Shown: positions 26,799 to 36,227 of the stretch, one piece after another
How positions within the stretch are numbered: position 1 is the first letter of the stretch
Layout: every line of letters begins with the position of its first letter
NCBI GenBank assembly: GCA_947500385.1
Contig: CANMSA010000022.1
Coordinates: forward strand, 1-64,000
Direction of reading: 5' to 3'
Length of the DNA stretch: 64,000 nt
Origin: an uncultured Flavobacteriaceae bacterium
GTDB taxonomy: Bacteria > Bacteroidota > Bacteroidia > Flavobacteriales > Flavobacteriaceae
The notes under the pieces: model-generated
What the model was told of the DNA's origin: nothing
The model's database searches: none
What the model saw: the letters and a program-made list of their open reading frames with translations, nothing else
Position numbers and translations under genes: made by a program

Positions 26799-27818
26799 TT
26801 ATAAGGCACTTTTGAATTGTTCCAAGAAGCGTATGTCGTTCTCACTTAACAGGCGTATGTCCGAAATTTGATGTAATAACAGGGCAATCCTGTCAATACC
26901 CATCCCAAAGGCAAAACCCGAATAGGTTTTGGAATCGATGCCGCAATTGTCGAGAACGTTCGGGTCTACCATGCCGCAACCCATAATTTCGAGCCAGCCG
27001 GTACCTTTGGTCATTCGGTAGTCGGTTTCGGTCTCTAGGCCCCAGTAGACATCTACTTCCGCGCTTGGTTCTGTAAACGGAAAATAGGAGGGGCGGAGGC
27101 GTATCTTTGACTTTCCGAAAAGCTCGGTGGTAAAGAACTGCAGGGTTTGTTTTAAATCGGCAAACGAAACATCCTTGTCAATGTACAAACCTTCTACTTG
27201 ATGAAAAAAACAATGTGAACGCGCTGAAATGGCCTCATTGCGATATACCCTTCCAGGAGATATCGTTCGAATGGGGGGGGTATTGTTCTCCATATAACGC
27301 ACTTGTACCGATGAGGTATGGGTACGCAGTAAGATATCGGGGTCTGTTTGCACAAAAAAAGTATCCTGCATATCTCTTGCCGGATGGTACTCTGGAAGGT
27401 TCAACGCGGTAAAATTGTGCCAATCGTCTTCGATTTCAGGTCCCTCGGAAACGTTGAAACCAATGCGGGAAAAGATATCGATGATTTGATTTTTTACGAT
27501 AGAGATAGGGTGTCTGGCCCCGAGTGCGATCGGTTCGCCGGGGCGCGTAAGGTCACCGTACACATTTTGCTCCTCCGTGGCATTTTCCAAACTGTTTTTA
27601 AGACTGTTGACCTTTTCCGTTGCAGCTTTTTGAAGTGCATTCACCGTTTGGCCAAACTCCTTTTTTTGGTCGTTTGCCACATTCTTGAATTCGGCAAAAA
27701 AGTCTTTCAAAAGCCCTTTTTTCCCCAAATACTTAATTCGAAAAGCTTCTAGGCTTTCTTTTGAATCGGCGGTGAATTTTTCTACCTCTGCAATATGTTC
27801 TTTAATGGTATCGATCAT
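26799..27818 (-). CDS. pheS: Phenylalanine-tRNA ligase, alpha subunit
   Basis: A 339-residue class II synthetase subunit that attaches Phe to tRNA-Phe with PheT. The N-terminal ~90 residues are a coiled coil. Class II motifs follow: RHPISIVKNQIIDIF, FNVSEGPEIEDDWHNF, LLRTHTSSVQ (motif 2 area), GRVYRNEAISARSHCFFHQVEGL, and the C-terminal FAFGMGIDRIALLLHQI (motif 3). Length is standard. pheT is not next to it, unlike in many bacteria. A -7 element lies at 27837-27844. Confidence 0.97.
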   Translation of the reverse strand: MIDTIKEHIAEVEKFTADSKESLEAFRIKYLGKKGLLKDFFAEFKNVANDQKKEFGQTVNALQKAATEKVNSLKNSLENATEEQNVYGDLTRPGEPIALGARHPISIVKNQIIDIFSRIGFNVSEGPEIEDDWHNFTALNLPEYHPARDMQDTFFVQTDPDILLRTHTSSVQVRYMENNTPPIRTISPGRVYRNEAISARSHCFFHQVEGLYIDKDVSFADLKQTLQFFTTELFGKSKIRLRPSYFPFTEPSAEVDVYWGLETETDYRMTKGTGWLEIMGCGMVDPNVLDNCGIDSKTYSGFAFGMGIDRIALLLHQISDIRLLSENDIRFLEQFKSAL

Positions 27819-27836
27819 GATGCTTCGCTAAGAAGG

Positions 27837-27844
27837 CAAATTTA
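27837..27844 (-). promoter_or_regulatory. -7 element of pheS
   Basis: Minus-strand TAAATTTG, a perfect TAnnTTTG match about 19 bases before the pheS ATG. No clear TTG upstream. Confidence 0.5.
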
Positions 27845-27904
27845 AAGCTTTTGAGCCAGTACAGCACACTTTTATAGAAATAGCCCTTTGGTTTCTTGTT
27901 CCTA

Positions 27905-29776
27905 TTAGGAAGCGTCTTGGTCCACTACATTGGCTTTGATCCAGGTAAGGCATTCCTCAAAATCCGAAAAAATATGCTCTGGCGGAATCAAATCGGGAAT
28001 AATGTCAACCCGTTCCATCAAATAGCGAGGTTGTTTTGAAAGTTTTACGAAGAGGATATCGATACCGGCATTTCGAAGATCTAGCAAAACATCTTCTAAT
28101 GCATACAGTCCTGACTGGTCTATATAGTGCATAAAATCCATTCGAATGATAACCTTGGAGGCCGTATCGGGAATTTGTTCTGCAAGGGCCAAAAAATCGC
28201 TGGTAAAACCAAAGAAAAGAGGGCCTTTCAGGTGCTTTATGAACACTTCTTCGCGAAGCGCTTTTGGAAAGCCCGATTCGTCGTCCCAGGCACGTTCTTT
28301 TTCCAAGGTGCGTACATCCGAGCGCTCAGCGGTCAGATCCCCGATTTTTTTCATGAACATCAAGGAGGCAAATACCATGCCTATACCCACTGCATAGATC
28401 AAGTCCCAAAAAGTGGAGAGTAACATCACCACGAGCATAATGATCACTTCAGAACTTAACTTTAAAGGGCCTAATTTGATGTCTTTTGCCATGCTTGGGA
28501 TAGCCCGAAGTCCTTTGTAATCAATTACGTTGATTCCCACAGTAATCAAAATACCGGCCAATACTGCTGCCGGAATCTGTGAGGCGACCGGTCCCAAGGC
28601 CAATAAAATGAATAAGAGCAGCACTCCGGCAATCATGCCCGAGAGCTTGGTTTTTCCACCCGATTTGATATTGATGACGGTGCGTATGGTAGCACCTGCC
28701 CCCGGGATTCCGGAAAAAATGGCAGCAATGCTGTTTCCGATACCCTGGCCTACCAATTCTTTATTGGGATTGTGTTTTGTCTTGGTCATATTATCGGCAA
28801 CTACCGAAGTGAGAAGGGAGTCAATAGAACCAAGCAGGGCCAAGGTGAGTGCGGTAAAAAGGTAGGGTCGTATGCTTTCTAACTCAAACTGCGTAAAAAT
28901 ATCCATACGGGGCATCGGAAGCCCTTCAGGGATTTTCGCAATGGATCTATAGGGCAAATCAAAGCCATAGGCTACTCCCGAGACAACCAATAACCCTACG
29001 AGCGTACTGGGAATCGCCGTGGTAATGCGTTTAAACCCGAATATAATGATAATGGTAGCAAGGGCCAACCCCAGTTCTAACCAGTTGATATTTTGGAAAG
29101 CTCTTGGCATGACCCGTACAACGCCCAAAACACCCGAGGCGGCGGCACCGGCCAAGGTCTTGGCCTCTTCGGAAACGGAAGTATCGTTCACTTCGTTCGA
29201 CCTTTCGATGGTTTCTTTAAAATTTTCGAGTACTAAGATACCCTCATCGGCCTCGTCTTTTAAGATATTCTCCAAGATCAATGCCTCGGCTTTGGGTTTG
29301 TATTGATCTACGAAAGAACCGTCTTCCTTAGGGTAATACCCTATTGCGGGGAGCACCTGTGTAATGATGATTATGAGCCCTATCGCGGTCATAAAACCCG
29401 ATACCACTGGGTACGGAATATAGCGAATGTATTTTCCCAGCCCTAAAAGTCCCAGCCCAATTTGTATGATCCCGGCAAGCAGAAACACGGTAAGTATGGC
29501 CGGTAATGCTTTCTCGACACTCCCGTCGTTCAAGGCAATGATACCGGCAATCACCAACATACTCACTGCGGTCATCGGGGCTGTGGGGCCAGATATTTGG
29601 GTGCTGGTACCACCGAAAATTGCTGCAAAAAAGCTAATAAAAATGGCGCCGTAAAGTCCGGCGCTTGGGCCAAGCCCCGAGCTTACACCGAAGGCAAGTG
29701 CTAGTGGCAGGGCGACGATTCCCGCCGTGATACCTCCGAAAAGGTCTCCTCTTAGGTTGGAAAACAGATTCTTCAC
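27905..29776 (-). CDS. SulP-family anion transporter with STAS domain
   Basis: A 623-residue inner-membrane transporter. About 10-12 hydrophobic segments fill residues ~15-460; GLVALPLALAFGVSSGLGPSAGLYGA-type motifs mark the SulP family. The C-terminal ~110 residues are a STAS domain (FKHLKGPLFFGFTSDF, VIIRMDFMHYIDQSGLYALEDVL). Between the segments before and after residues ~146-231 sits an insertion rich in Glu and Asp, absent from the neighbouring SulP2. Bicarbonate is the likely substrate given the carbonic anhydrase next to it; sulfate is the alternative. It starts about 100 bases downstream of the carbonic anhydrase stop, with a terminator between. Confidence 0.9.
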   Translation of the reverse strand: MKNLFSNLRGDLFGGITAGIVALPLALAFGVSSGLGPSAGLYGAIFISFFAAIFGGTSTQISGPTAPMTAVSMLVIAGIIALNDGSVEKALPAILTVFLLAGIIQIGLGLLGLGKYIRYIPYPVVSGFMTAIGLIIIITQVLPAIGYYPKEDGSFVDQYKPKAEALILENILKDEADEGILVLENFKETIERSNEVNDTSVSEEAKTLAGAAASGVLGVVRVMPRAFQNINWLELGLALATIIIIFGFKRITTAIPSTLVGLLVVSGVAYGFDLPYRSIAKIPEGLPMPRMDIFTQFELESIRPYLFTALTLALLGSIDSLLTSVVADNMTKTKHNPNKELVGQGIGNSIAAIFSGIPGAGATIRTVINIKSGGKTKLSGMIAGVLLLFILLALGPVASQIPAAVLAGILITVGINVIDYKGLRAIPSMAKDIKLGPLKLSSEVIIMLVVMLLSTFWDLIYAVGIGMVFASLMFMKKIGDLTAERSDVRTLEKERAWDDESGFPKALREEVFIKHLKGPLFFGFTSDFLALAEQIPDTASKVIIRMDFMHYIDQSGLYALEDVLLDLRNAGIDILFVKLSKQPRYLMERVDIIPDLIPPEHIFSDFEECLTWIKANVVDQDAS

Positions 29777-29826
29777 AATAAAAATGTTTTAAAAAATGGT
29801 AATTTAGGAAATGTTGACCGTATCAA

Positions 29827-29861
29827 ATAAAAAAGCCAATGCAAATCCATTGGCTTTTTTA
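29827..29861 (-). terminator. Terminator between carbonic anhydrase and SulP1 genes
   Basis: Stem AAAAGCCAATG (29831-29841) with CATTGGCTTTT (29848-29858), loop CAAATC, T-run on the minus strand. It ends the carbonic anhydrase transcript and so separates it from the SulP1 gene. Confidence 0.85.
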
Positions 29862-29881
29862 GTTGATTCGATCGCGCCCCT

Positions 29882-30508
29882 TTACAAAAAGGATACAGAA
29901 CCATCCTTGATGTCATACATGGCGCCTACGATTTTGATTGCTCCCTGATCTTCCATCTCCTTGAGCACCGGACTCATACGACGTGTATTATCAATGGTCA
30001 TTTGAACATTTTTGACGGCAACGGCGTTGACAAAATCAATGTTTTTCGAATTGCGCAGGCCAGCATCCACGGGTTCGGGGATAGCGTTTACAGCGGGTTT
30101 GATCTTATCCAGCAAAATGGTCAGGTTTCCTAGTTTGGCATCGTCACATGCCCCTTTTACGGCACCACAGGCCGTGTGCCCTAGAATAACAAGTACCTTG
30201 GTCCCTGCCAATTTGCAGGCGAACTCTATACTTCCCAGCAAATCTTCGTTCACGATATTGCCTGCAACACGGGCACTGAAAATATCTCCTACTCCTTGGT
30301 CAAAAATAAGCTCGGCGGAAACGCGCGAGTCTATACAGCTTAAAATAGTGGCAAAAGGATATTGCCCCGAAGCGGTATCGCCCACTTGTTCCAAAAGATC
30401 CCTATTGGCCTTTTTGTTGGCCACAAAACGTTGATTCCCTTCTTTTAAAAGTGCAATGGCTCCGTCTGGAGATATTGCCGCCTGTGTTTCTTTGGTATGT
30501 GCTTTCAT
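29882..30508 (-). CDS. Beta-carbonic anhydrase
   Basis: A 208-residue zinc enzyme interconverting CO2 and bicarbonate. The ligands and dyad are visible: Cys58-x-Asp60-Ser-Arg62 (ILSCIDSRVSAE) and His111-x-x-Cys114 (GHTACGAVKGA). No signal peptide, so cytoplasmic. It lies between two SulP transporters on the same strand, which fits a role in supplying or trapping bicarbonate. A terminator follows, so it is not in one transcript with SulP1. Confidence 0.95.
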   Translation of the reverse strand: MKAHTKETQAAISPDGAIALLKEGNQRFVANKKANRDLLEQVGDTASGQYPFATILSCIDSRVSAELIFDQGVGDIFSARVAGNIVNEDLLGSIEFACKLAGTKVLVILGHTACGAVKGACDDAKLGNLTILLDKIKPAVNAIPEPVDAGLRNSKNIDFVNAVAVKNVQMTIDNTRRMSPVLKEMEDQGAIKIVGAMYDIKDGSVSFL

Positions 30509-30676
30509 TATGAGTTTATTTTATCATTATAGATTTATTCGAGAATTAAATACAACTGCCTTGTGAACCGTTCTCAAAGGTTCACCATTATTACCCTGGG
30601 GAACTGTACGCGTCATATCGAACATCATTACATTCATTTAGGGTTCGTCATTTTTATCTACCCTTTATAGGAATAA

Positions 30677-30704
30677 AAAAAGCTACTATTTTGCGTAGAC
30701 TAAA
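30677..30704 (-). terminator. Possible terminator below SulP2 gene
   Basis: Minus-strand hairpin with CTAC/GTAG core extended by AG/CT across a one-base bulge, followed by seven T (30681-30701 for the stem-loop). The stem is short, so support is moderate. Confidence 0.45.
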
Positions 30705-30738
30705 GGTAACTTTAATAGTTTATCATACTGAAGTGTTT

Positions 30739-32310
30739 TTAATCTGTTTTTAATCTGAGCTTAAAAAAGTCAATAAAACTCTCCGGGTTTTCAACGGTAC
30801 CACGTTCGGAAATGAGCTTTATATTAATATTTCGATTTTGAGCCTTTTCCGAGAAGTCCTCTAAAATTTCGATAACATCATAATCCAAAAACCTGGTTTT
30901 GGTCACGTCTAATTCTAGGCGGGAGTTTTCGGGAAGGTTATCAAGTTCTCTTAAAATGGTCGCCTTGTTAAAGAAGGTAACTTCTTCTGCAAGTGTCATT
31001 TTAACTTTGCCATCATCTATATCTTCACCTTCTTTGTGCAAAAAGTGAGAGTTTTTGAAACTGTGATAAAGTGTTACCATGATCCCTATGGCCAAACCTA
31101 TTCCGATACCCCAAAGTAAATCTTTAAAGACGATGATGAGAACAGTTGCAATGAAGGGTACAAATTGTTTCCAACCTGCCGACCACATGGCTTTGAACGT
31201 TTGTGGTTTTGCTAATTTGTAGCCTACAATAAAGAGCACCGCTGCTAAAACCGACAACGGAATCATATTCAAAACAGTCGGGATAAGTAATACAGAAATC
31301 AACAAAAAGAAGCCATGTACTATGGCACTCGCTTTTGTTTTATTACCAGACTGTATATTCGCTGAACTGCGTACAATTACTTGGGTAATTGGAATACCCC
31401 CGATTAGACCGGAAAGAATGTTTCCAGAACCCTGGGCAAACAATTCACGATTGGTCGGAGTTACTCGTTTTTGAGGGTCTAACTTATCTGTTGCTTCAAC
31501 ACATAGCAAAGTTTCTAAACTCGCAACTAGGGCAATTGTAAAGGCAGTTACCCAAACCTCAGAAGATCCGATGACACTAAAATCAGGAAATGTAAATTGT
31601 CCTAGAAAACTATCTACGCTATCTGGCACCGGTACCTGAACTAGATGACTTTCGGCGATATTCATTCCCGTTTCTTTGGTAAATACATAAAATATAATAC
31701 CAGCTACAACCGCAACCAATGGGCCTTGGATAAGCGTGAAAATACTATGTTTTTTAACGAGCACATTCGACCATAAAATTAATATCCCAATAGCAATGAA
31801 TGCGATAATCGTGGAACCTACCCCTAAATTTTGAGGAATACCGATGATATCCATGAATACATTACTGCCCTTACCGAAAAGAACAAAATTGCCTTCCGGA
31901 TCTTTATCTATGCCAAAAAAATGAGGAATTTGTTTTAGAATAATTATGATTCCGATACCCGTAAGCATGCCTTTGATGACCGAAGACGGGAAATAGTACC
32001 CGATGATACCAAATTTTAATATTCCAAAAACGATTTGAATGGCACCCCCTAGTACAACAGCAACTAAAAACGCTTCGTACCCTAAAGATGCTATGGCAGC
32101 TAACACGATCGCTGCTAAACCTGCGGCAGGCCCACTCACACCTACATCCGAACCAGAAATAAGACCTACGACGATTCCACCGATAATACCGGCAATTAGC
32201 CCTGCGAATGGGGGCGCGTCACTAGCCACTGCTATTCCTAAACAAAGCGGCAGGGCCACAAAAAATACTACGATACTTGCTGGCAAGTCGTTCTTAAGAT
32301 GTTTAAACAT
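30739..32310 (-). CDS. SulP-family anion transporter (second copy)
   Basis: A 523-residue SulP transporter. Hydrophobic segments run from residue ~10 to ~420 (FVALPLCLGIAVASDAPPFAGLIAGIIGG, ILFGIIGYYFPSSVIKG-like region). The C-terminal ~95 residues form a short STAS domain (EEVTFFNKATILRELDNL, LELDVTKTRFLDYDVIEIL). It lacks the acidic insertion of SulP1 and differs clearly from it, so it is not a recent duplicate. This form, near carbonic anhydrase, resembles transporters proposed for bicarbonate uptake in marine bacteria. Confidence 0.9.
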   Translation of the reverse strand: MFKHLKNDLPASIVVFFVALPLCLGIAVASDAPPFAGLIAGIIGGIVVGLISGSDVGVSGPAAGLAAIVLAAIASLGYEAFLVAVVLGGAIQIVFGILKFGIIGYYFPSSVIKGMLTGIGIIIILKQIPHFFGIDKDPEGNFVLFGKGSNVFMDIIGIPQNLGVGSTIIAFIAIGILILWSNVLVKKHSIFTLIQGPLVAVVAGIIFYVFTKETGMNIAESHLVQVPVPDSVDSFLGQFTFPDFSVIGSSEVWVTAFTIALVASLETLLCVEATDKLDPQKRVTPTNRELFAQGSGNILSGLIGGIPITQVIVRSSANIQSGNKTKASAIVHGFFLLISVLLIPTVLNMIPLSVLAAVLFIVGYKLAKPQTFKAMWSAGWKQFVPFIATVLIIVFKDLLWGIGIGLAIGIMVTLYHSFKNSHFLHKEGEDIDDGKVKMTLAEEVTFFNKATILRELDNLPENSRLELDVTKTRFLDYDVIEILEDFSEKAQNRNINIKLISERGTVENPESFIDFFKLRLKTD

Positions 32311-32373
32311 ATACTATGTTTTTAATCCTCGACATATGCCGAAGACAGATTAATGAATTGAAAGAATAGAAAA

Positions 32374-32667
32374 CTACACCGAGCGTTCCGGTGGTGGCAA
32401 AAAGATATCGGTGGCATACGAATAATCGCCTTCCAAATAGAAATTGGAAACCATCGACTTTTTTGCAAGCCTTGATGAAAGTAACATAAAATCTAAAGAG
32501 AACAAGAAGTCTTTTTCCGAAATTTCCTTTTTTTCTTCTTTTTTTTCTTCTTCATTAAAATCCATTACCCAGGCAGTATCATTATCCCCAATAAGGATGA
32601 TAATCGAGGGGGCCAATAGGGCCGTAGTCAATAAAAAAGACAGCAATAAGAGCACTGTAGCTTTCAT
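32374..32667 (-). CDS. Hypothetical small membrane-anchored protein
   Basis: A 97-residue frame. Residues 1-27 are strongly hydrophobic (MKATVLLLLSFLLTTALLAPS), a signal peptide or anchor. An acidic/Lys segment follows (EEEKKEEKKEISEKD), then DFMLLSSRLAKKSMVSNFYLEGDYSYATDIFLPPPERSV. I recognise no family. It lies between the Bat operon and SulP2 on the same strand, about 60 bases from each, and may belong to the end of the Bat transcript. Confidence 0.6.
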   Translation of the reverse strand: MKATVLLLLSFLLTTALLAPSIIILIGDNDTAWVMDFNEEEKKEEKKEISEKDFLFSLDFMLLSSRLAKKSMVSNFYLEGDYSYATDIFLPPPERSV

Positions 32668-32727
32668 GAAGTATAGGAAATATTCACAAATATAATAGTA
32701 ATACTTTCAATATTTGTTAAGGAAGTT

Positions 32728-33486
32728 TTAAAAGTTTTTTAACAGTTTCAAACTTTCTTTGGGTACCCATCCGGTCTTTCCGTCCGCAATCTGAATCTTG
32801 TGAAAGTCATTGTATTCTTCAAGTACGGCTACTTTGGTGCCTTCATGCAGACGAAAAACTTTTTGACCTGTGCTGTTCGGGTCTGATTGTACGGTTACCT
32901 CAGTAGCGAATATGATAGCCGGTTTGTCTGATTCAAAATCAGCATACTGTACGAAAGCAAACGCCACGGATATCAGGGATAGGAACAAACAGACCAAACT
33001 GGTTATAAAAGCGATTCTTTTTCGGGTAGAATAACTGAAATAGGAGAAGGCAATATATAAGAAAACGAACAGAAGCATAAACCCTACGGCAGCATACGCC
33101 CATTGATCAAAGGACAGCCAGCTGGTAATATCTTTGTAGAATTTCGACAATCCGACCTCAGGGCTGGTATCGATAGCATCCAAGGTCATGTTCTGGGAAT
33201 AGGCGAGATTATTTTTTATTTCGGGATCATTTGGTTTCAGAAGCAAGGCTTTCTCATAATAGTATATACTGGGGGCGATTTGATTGAGTTTGTAACAGGC
33301 ATTGCCCATATTGAAGTACAGTGCCGCCGAATGTACCCCTGTCTCCAATATTTTTTCATAATCGGCCAAGGCTTCGGCGTACTTCCCATTGTTATAAGCG
33401 GTGTTCGCATGCTTAAAGAGGGCGTCGTTTTGTGCGGATGCAAAAAAGCCGATTAAAAGGGTCACTATGATAAATGCTCTATTCAC
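32728..33486 (-). CDS. batE: BatE-like TPR and SH3 domain protein
   Basis: A 252-residue protein. A signal peptide (MNRAFIIVTLLIGFFASAQ) is followed by TPR repeats (~20-115: HANTAYNNGKYAEALADYEKIL, ALYFNMGNACYKLNQ). Two membrane segments lie at ~138-160 and ~168-190. The C-terminus is a bacterial SH3 domain ending TGWVPKESLKLL. This layout matches BatE of the Bacteroidota aerotolerance operon. It is the last of the clear Bat genes, 17 bases after batD. Confidence 0.88.
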   Translation of the reverse strand: MNRAFIIVTLLIGFFASAQNDALFKHANTAYNNGKYAEALADYEKILETGVHSAALYFNMGNACYKLNQIAPSIYYYEKALLLKPNDPEIKNNLAYSQNMTLDAIDTSPEVGLSKFYKDITSWLSFDQWAYAAVGFMLLFVFLYIAFSYFSYSTRKRIAFITSLVCLFLSLISVAFAFVQYADFESDKPAIIFATEVTVQSDPNSTGQKVFRLHEGTKVAVLEEYNDFHKIQIADGKTGWVPKESLKLLKNF

Positions 33487-33503
33487 GATTCGTTGGTATT
33501 CTT

Positions 33504-35279
33504 TTATAACTGTTTATCCAAGGTTGAAATCACTTCGCTCGCCTTGTCATAGTCTTGTTGCATTTGCACATTGGAAAACGGACTGTACCGTGCCATTTCA
33601 CAATTTTTCAATAGGCCTATGAATCCGTCTTTTGTATCTACATCTACTTGCCGATCAGTGAGCAGGGTGGCGATTTTGTCCTTGCTGAATTCCGATGTTT
33701 CTATTTTTAATTTTGCTTTTAAATAATTATGAAGGGCCTTTTCCAAAGCGATGTAAAAAGACTCTTTGTTTCCGAGGGCCTTTTTAGCGGTTGAAAGGTA
33801 TTTGCGCGCCAAACGGTTGGCCTTCTTTATTCGATTACCAACTACATCACCGGCCATTGCCGCTCGCTTATTTCTCAGAATAATAGCAAATGGAATCAAC
33901 AGGAGGGGTAGCAGCCACCAAAGGTAAAAACAACTTGATCCGAAAAAATAAGTAGTTCCAACGGGCGAAAGGTTGGGGGTTAATTTGATAAAGGCGAACT
34001 GGTTTTCAGAGGCCGAAACGCGTTGTTTATTGTTGGCAATGGGGGTATTGGCATCGCTTCCAGCAGAAGGTCCCGACAATACATTGATAACAATTTCCTT
34101 CGAATTAATGGTGTTATACTGTTTTGTCTTTGGGTCAAAATAACTAAAAGATATCGGTGGGATCGGATACTTTCCCTTAAAGGACGGCACAATGGTGTAG
34201 TTGTTGCTTACCTTGCCTTGGGAGCCAGAGAGTGTTGTACGTACAGTTTCCTTGAATTCTGGTTCGTATACTTCCAAAGAACCGGGAAGGCTTGGTTCTG
34301 GCAATTGAAACAATTTTAGATTTCCTTTGCCGCTTACTTCTACTTTGGCCTGTAACGACTCTGAAGCATCCAAACTGGTTTTACTGGTGGTAACTTCAAA
34401 ATCAAAACTGCCTACTGCACCGCCAAAGTTGGCCGGTTTGCCCTGCTCTGGCAATGCTTTTACATTTAAAGTGCGTCGACCGGCAGAAACCGTTTTGTTG
34501 GTCGAGGTATAGATAGGCCTTCCGAAAAAGTCACGACGTGTGGTAGGAACATCTACGGTCACTTCTAACGATAAGGGTTCTATTTCTAGTTTGCCGGCCC
34601 GTTGCGGGTACAAAACCACTCTTTTGAGAATTACATAGCGGAAAGGTTTCCCATCATAGGTGCCATTTTGGGCGTTGAGCCGGGTAACGGGAATGTCTTG
34701 ACTCCAAAAATTGTTGTATTTGGGATTATCAAGGGGCCTGTAATTGGAAACGCTGATAGAGGGACTCACATATAATTTGTAAACCACGCTTACCGCTTCG
34801 TTCAGATAAGGGCTCGTTTTGGAGACTTCTGCCACCAAGTGCAGACTCTCATCGGCCACATCATCTACCGTCATCTGATCATTTGGCTTGTCAACAGCTG
34901 CCGTGACCGTCACTTTTTTTGGACTCGATTTATACGTTTTACCACTGATAACGATAGATGCCTGGCCAATGGTAAAGCTACCACGAGCCGTAGGGCTCAA
35001 GGTATAGGAATAGGTTTTGGAATAACTACGTACCCCATTGATCCAAGAGGAACTAATAGCTTGCGAAGGGCCCATTAAAACACGGAAACCTTTAAAATTG
35101 GGAGCTATAAAGTCGTCCCCGTCTCGATTCATGGTGAAATCTACCCGAAGTCGTTCATTGATACCCAACTTACTTTTGCTCAACTTCATTTCAAAGGTAA
35201 TGGCTTCGTTGTCTTGTGCATGGAGCACAAATACAAATGCCAAGAGCGGTAGTAAGGCTATGTATTTCTTAATACTCAT
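33504..35279 (-). CDS. batD: BatD family protein
   Basis: A 591-residue protein with signal peptide (MSIKKYIALLPLLAFVFVLHAQ), a long beta-rich periplasmic part with repeated Ig-like strands (FEMKLSKSKLGINERLRVDF, SLDASESLQAKVEVSGKGNLKLFQ), one membrane segment near residue 440 (CFYLWWLLPLLLIPFAIIL) and a cytoplasmic tail. This is the BatD/Oxygen-tolerance layout. It begins 5 bases after batC ends. In Bacteroides and Francisella, Bat proteins aid stress survival; the molecular job is not known. Confidence 0.9.
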   Translation of the reverse strand: MSIKKYIALLPLLAFVFVLHAQDNEAITFEMKLSKSKLGINERLRVDFTMNRDGDDFIAPNFKGFRVLMGPSQAISSSWINGVRSYSKTYSYTLSPTARGSFTIGQASIVISGKTYKSSPKKVTVTAAVDKPNDQMTVDDVADESLHLVAEVSKTSPYLNEAVSVVYKLYVSPSISVSNYRPLDNPKYNNFWSQDIPVTRLNAQNGTYDGKPFRYVILKRVVLYPQRAGKLEIEPLSLEVTVDVPTTRRDFFGRPIYTSTNKTVSAGRRTLNVKALPEQGKPANFGGAVGSFDFEVTTSKTSLDASESLQAKVEVSGKGNLKLFQLPEPSLPGSLEVYEPEFKETVRTTLSGSQGKVSNNYTIVPSFKGKYPIPPISFSYFDPKTKQYNTINSKEIVINVLSGPSAGSDANTPIANNKQRVSASENQFAFIKLTPNLSPVGTTYFFGSSCFYLWWLLPLLLIPFAIILRNKRAAMAGDVVGNRIKKANRLARKYLSTAKKALGNKESFYIALEKALHNYLKAKLKIETSEFSKDKIATLLTDRQVDVDTKDGFIGLLKNCEMARYSPFSNVQMQQDYDKASEVISTLDKQL

Positions 35280-35284
35280 TACGA

Positions 35285-36118
35285 TTACCAGTCTTTCTCG
35301 TTTTTTACCTTGACGCCTTTTACTTTCTTGGCATCAATTTTTTGTTGCACCTTTTTTTCTTCTTGTTGCATAGCCTCCAACAAATTTTTAATTTGTTGCT
35401 TGCTTAGTTGATTGGGGCGAGGCTTTTGTTGTTTTTCTTCTTTTTGATCACCCTCTTCCGGCTTTTTATTCTGTTCTTCCTTCTTATCTCCATCCCCTTC
35501 TTTGTTCTCTTCTTTTTGATCGCCTTTGTCTCCTTCCTTGTCTTTCTCTTTATTGTCGTCTTTGTTGTCCCCGTCTTTCTTATCCTTGTTTTTGTCTTTC
35601 TCGTCGTTTTTGTCCTTTTTATCCTTGTCGTCCTTATTTTGATCGTTTTTGTCCTGGTCTTTTTTGAGCATTTCCTTGGCCAAGGCTAGGTTGTAACGGG
35701 TTTCTTCGTCTTTTGGATTATTGCGCAGTGCCTGCTTATAGGCTTCTACGGCCTTTGCATACTCTTTTCGTTTCATGAAGACATTGCCCATATTATGATA
35801 GGCCTTGTGCTTATCTCCTTTATCGGTCGCCAATTCACCGGCTTCCTTAAAACGGCCAAATGCTTCGCTAAAGGTAGCATTGTTATAATAGGCATTCCCC
35901 AAATTGAAAGGTGCGGCGGCATTTTCGTTACTTTTTGCAATTGCCTTGCGATATTCTACTTCTGCTTCAACAAACCTATTTTCGGAGAGTTCCTTGTTCC
36001 CCTCCCAAGTCAGGTTTTTTGATTCTCTCAAGGCATTTAGCTTTTCTTTCTCTTCTGCTTCTTGTGCGAAGGAAAGCAAGCCGGCGAGCAATACAATTGT
36101 GGTAATACAAGTTTTCAT
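35285..36118 (-). CDS. batC: BatC-like TPR protein with long charged linker
   Basis: A ~277-residue protein. Signal peptide (MKTCITTIVLLAGLLSFAQ), then three TPR repeats (~45-150: EAEVEYRKAIAKSNENAAAPFN, KAYHNMGNVFMKRKEYAKAVEA). Residues ~155-240 are almost only Lys, Asp, Glu, Asn and Gln (low complexity), followed by a short conserved tail (QLSKQQIKNLLEAMQQEEKK). The tail and TPR pattern match BatC. The ATG at 36118 puts the signal peptide first; ATG 36130 adds four residues. Confidence 0.88.
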   Translation of the reverse strand: MKTCITTIVLLAGLLSFAQEAEEKEKLNALRESKNLTWEGNKELSENRFVEAEVEYRKAIAKSNENAAAPFNLGNAYYNNATFSEAFGRFKEAGELATDKGDKHKAYHNMGNVFMKRKEYAKAVEAYKQALRNNPKDEETRYNLALAKEMLKKDQDKNDQNKDDKDKKDKNDEKDKNKDKKDGDNKDDNKEKDKEGDKGDQKEENKEGDGDKKEEQNKKPEEGDQKEEKQQKPRPNQLSKQQIKNLLEAMQQEEKKVQQKIDAKKVKGVKVKNEKDW

Positions 36119-36227
36119 TGTTTGTGCCATTTTATGTTGAAAATTGATGCGAGCCCACGCATTTTTGAAATCTCAAAAAGGACCTTGTAGGTTCCTCGAA
36201 TCGTCTTAATTTCTTGGTCCTCTATTC

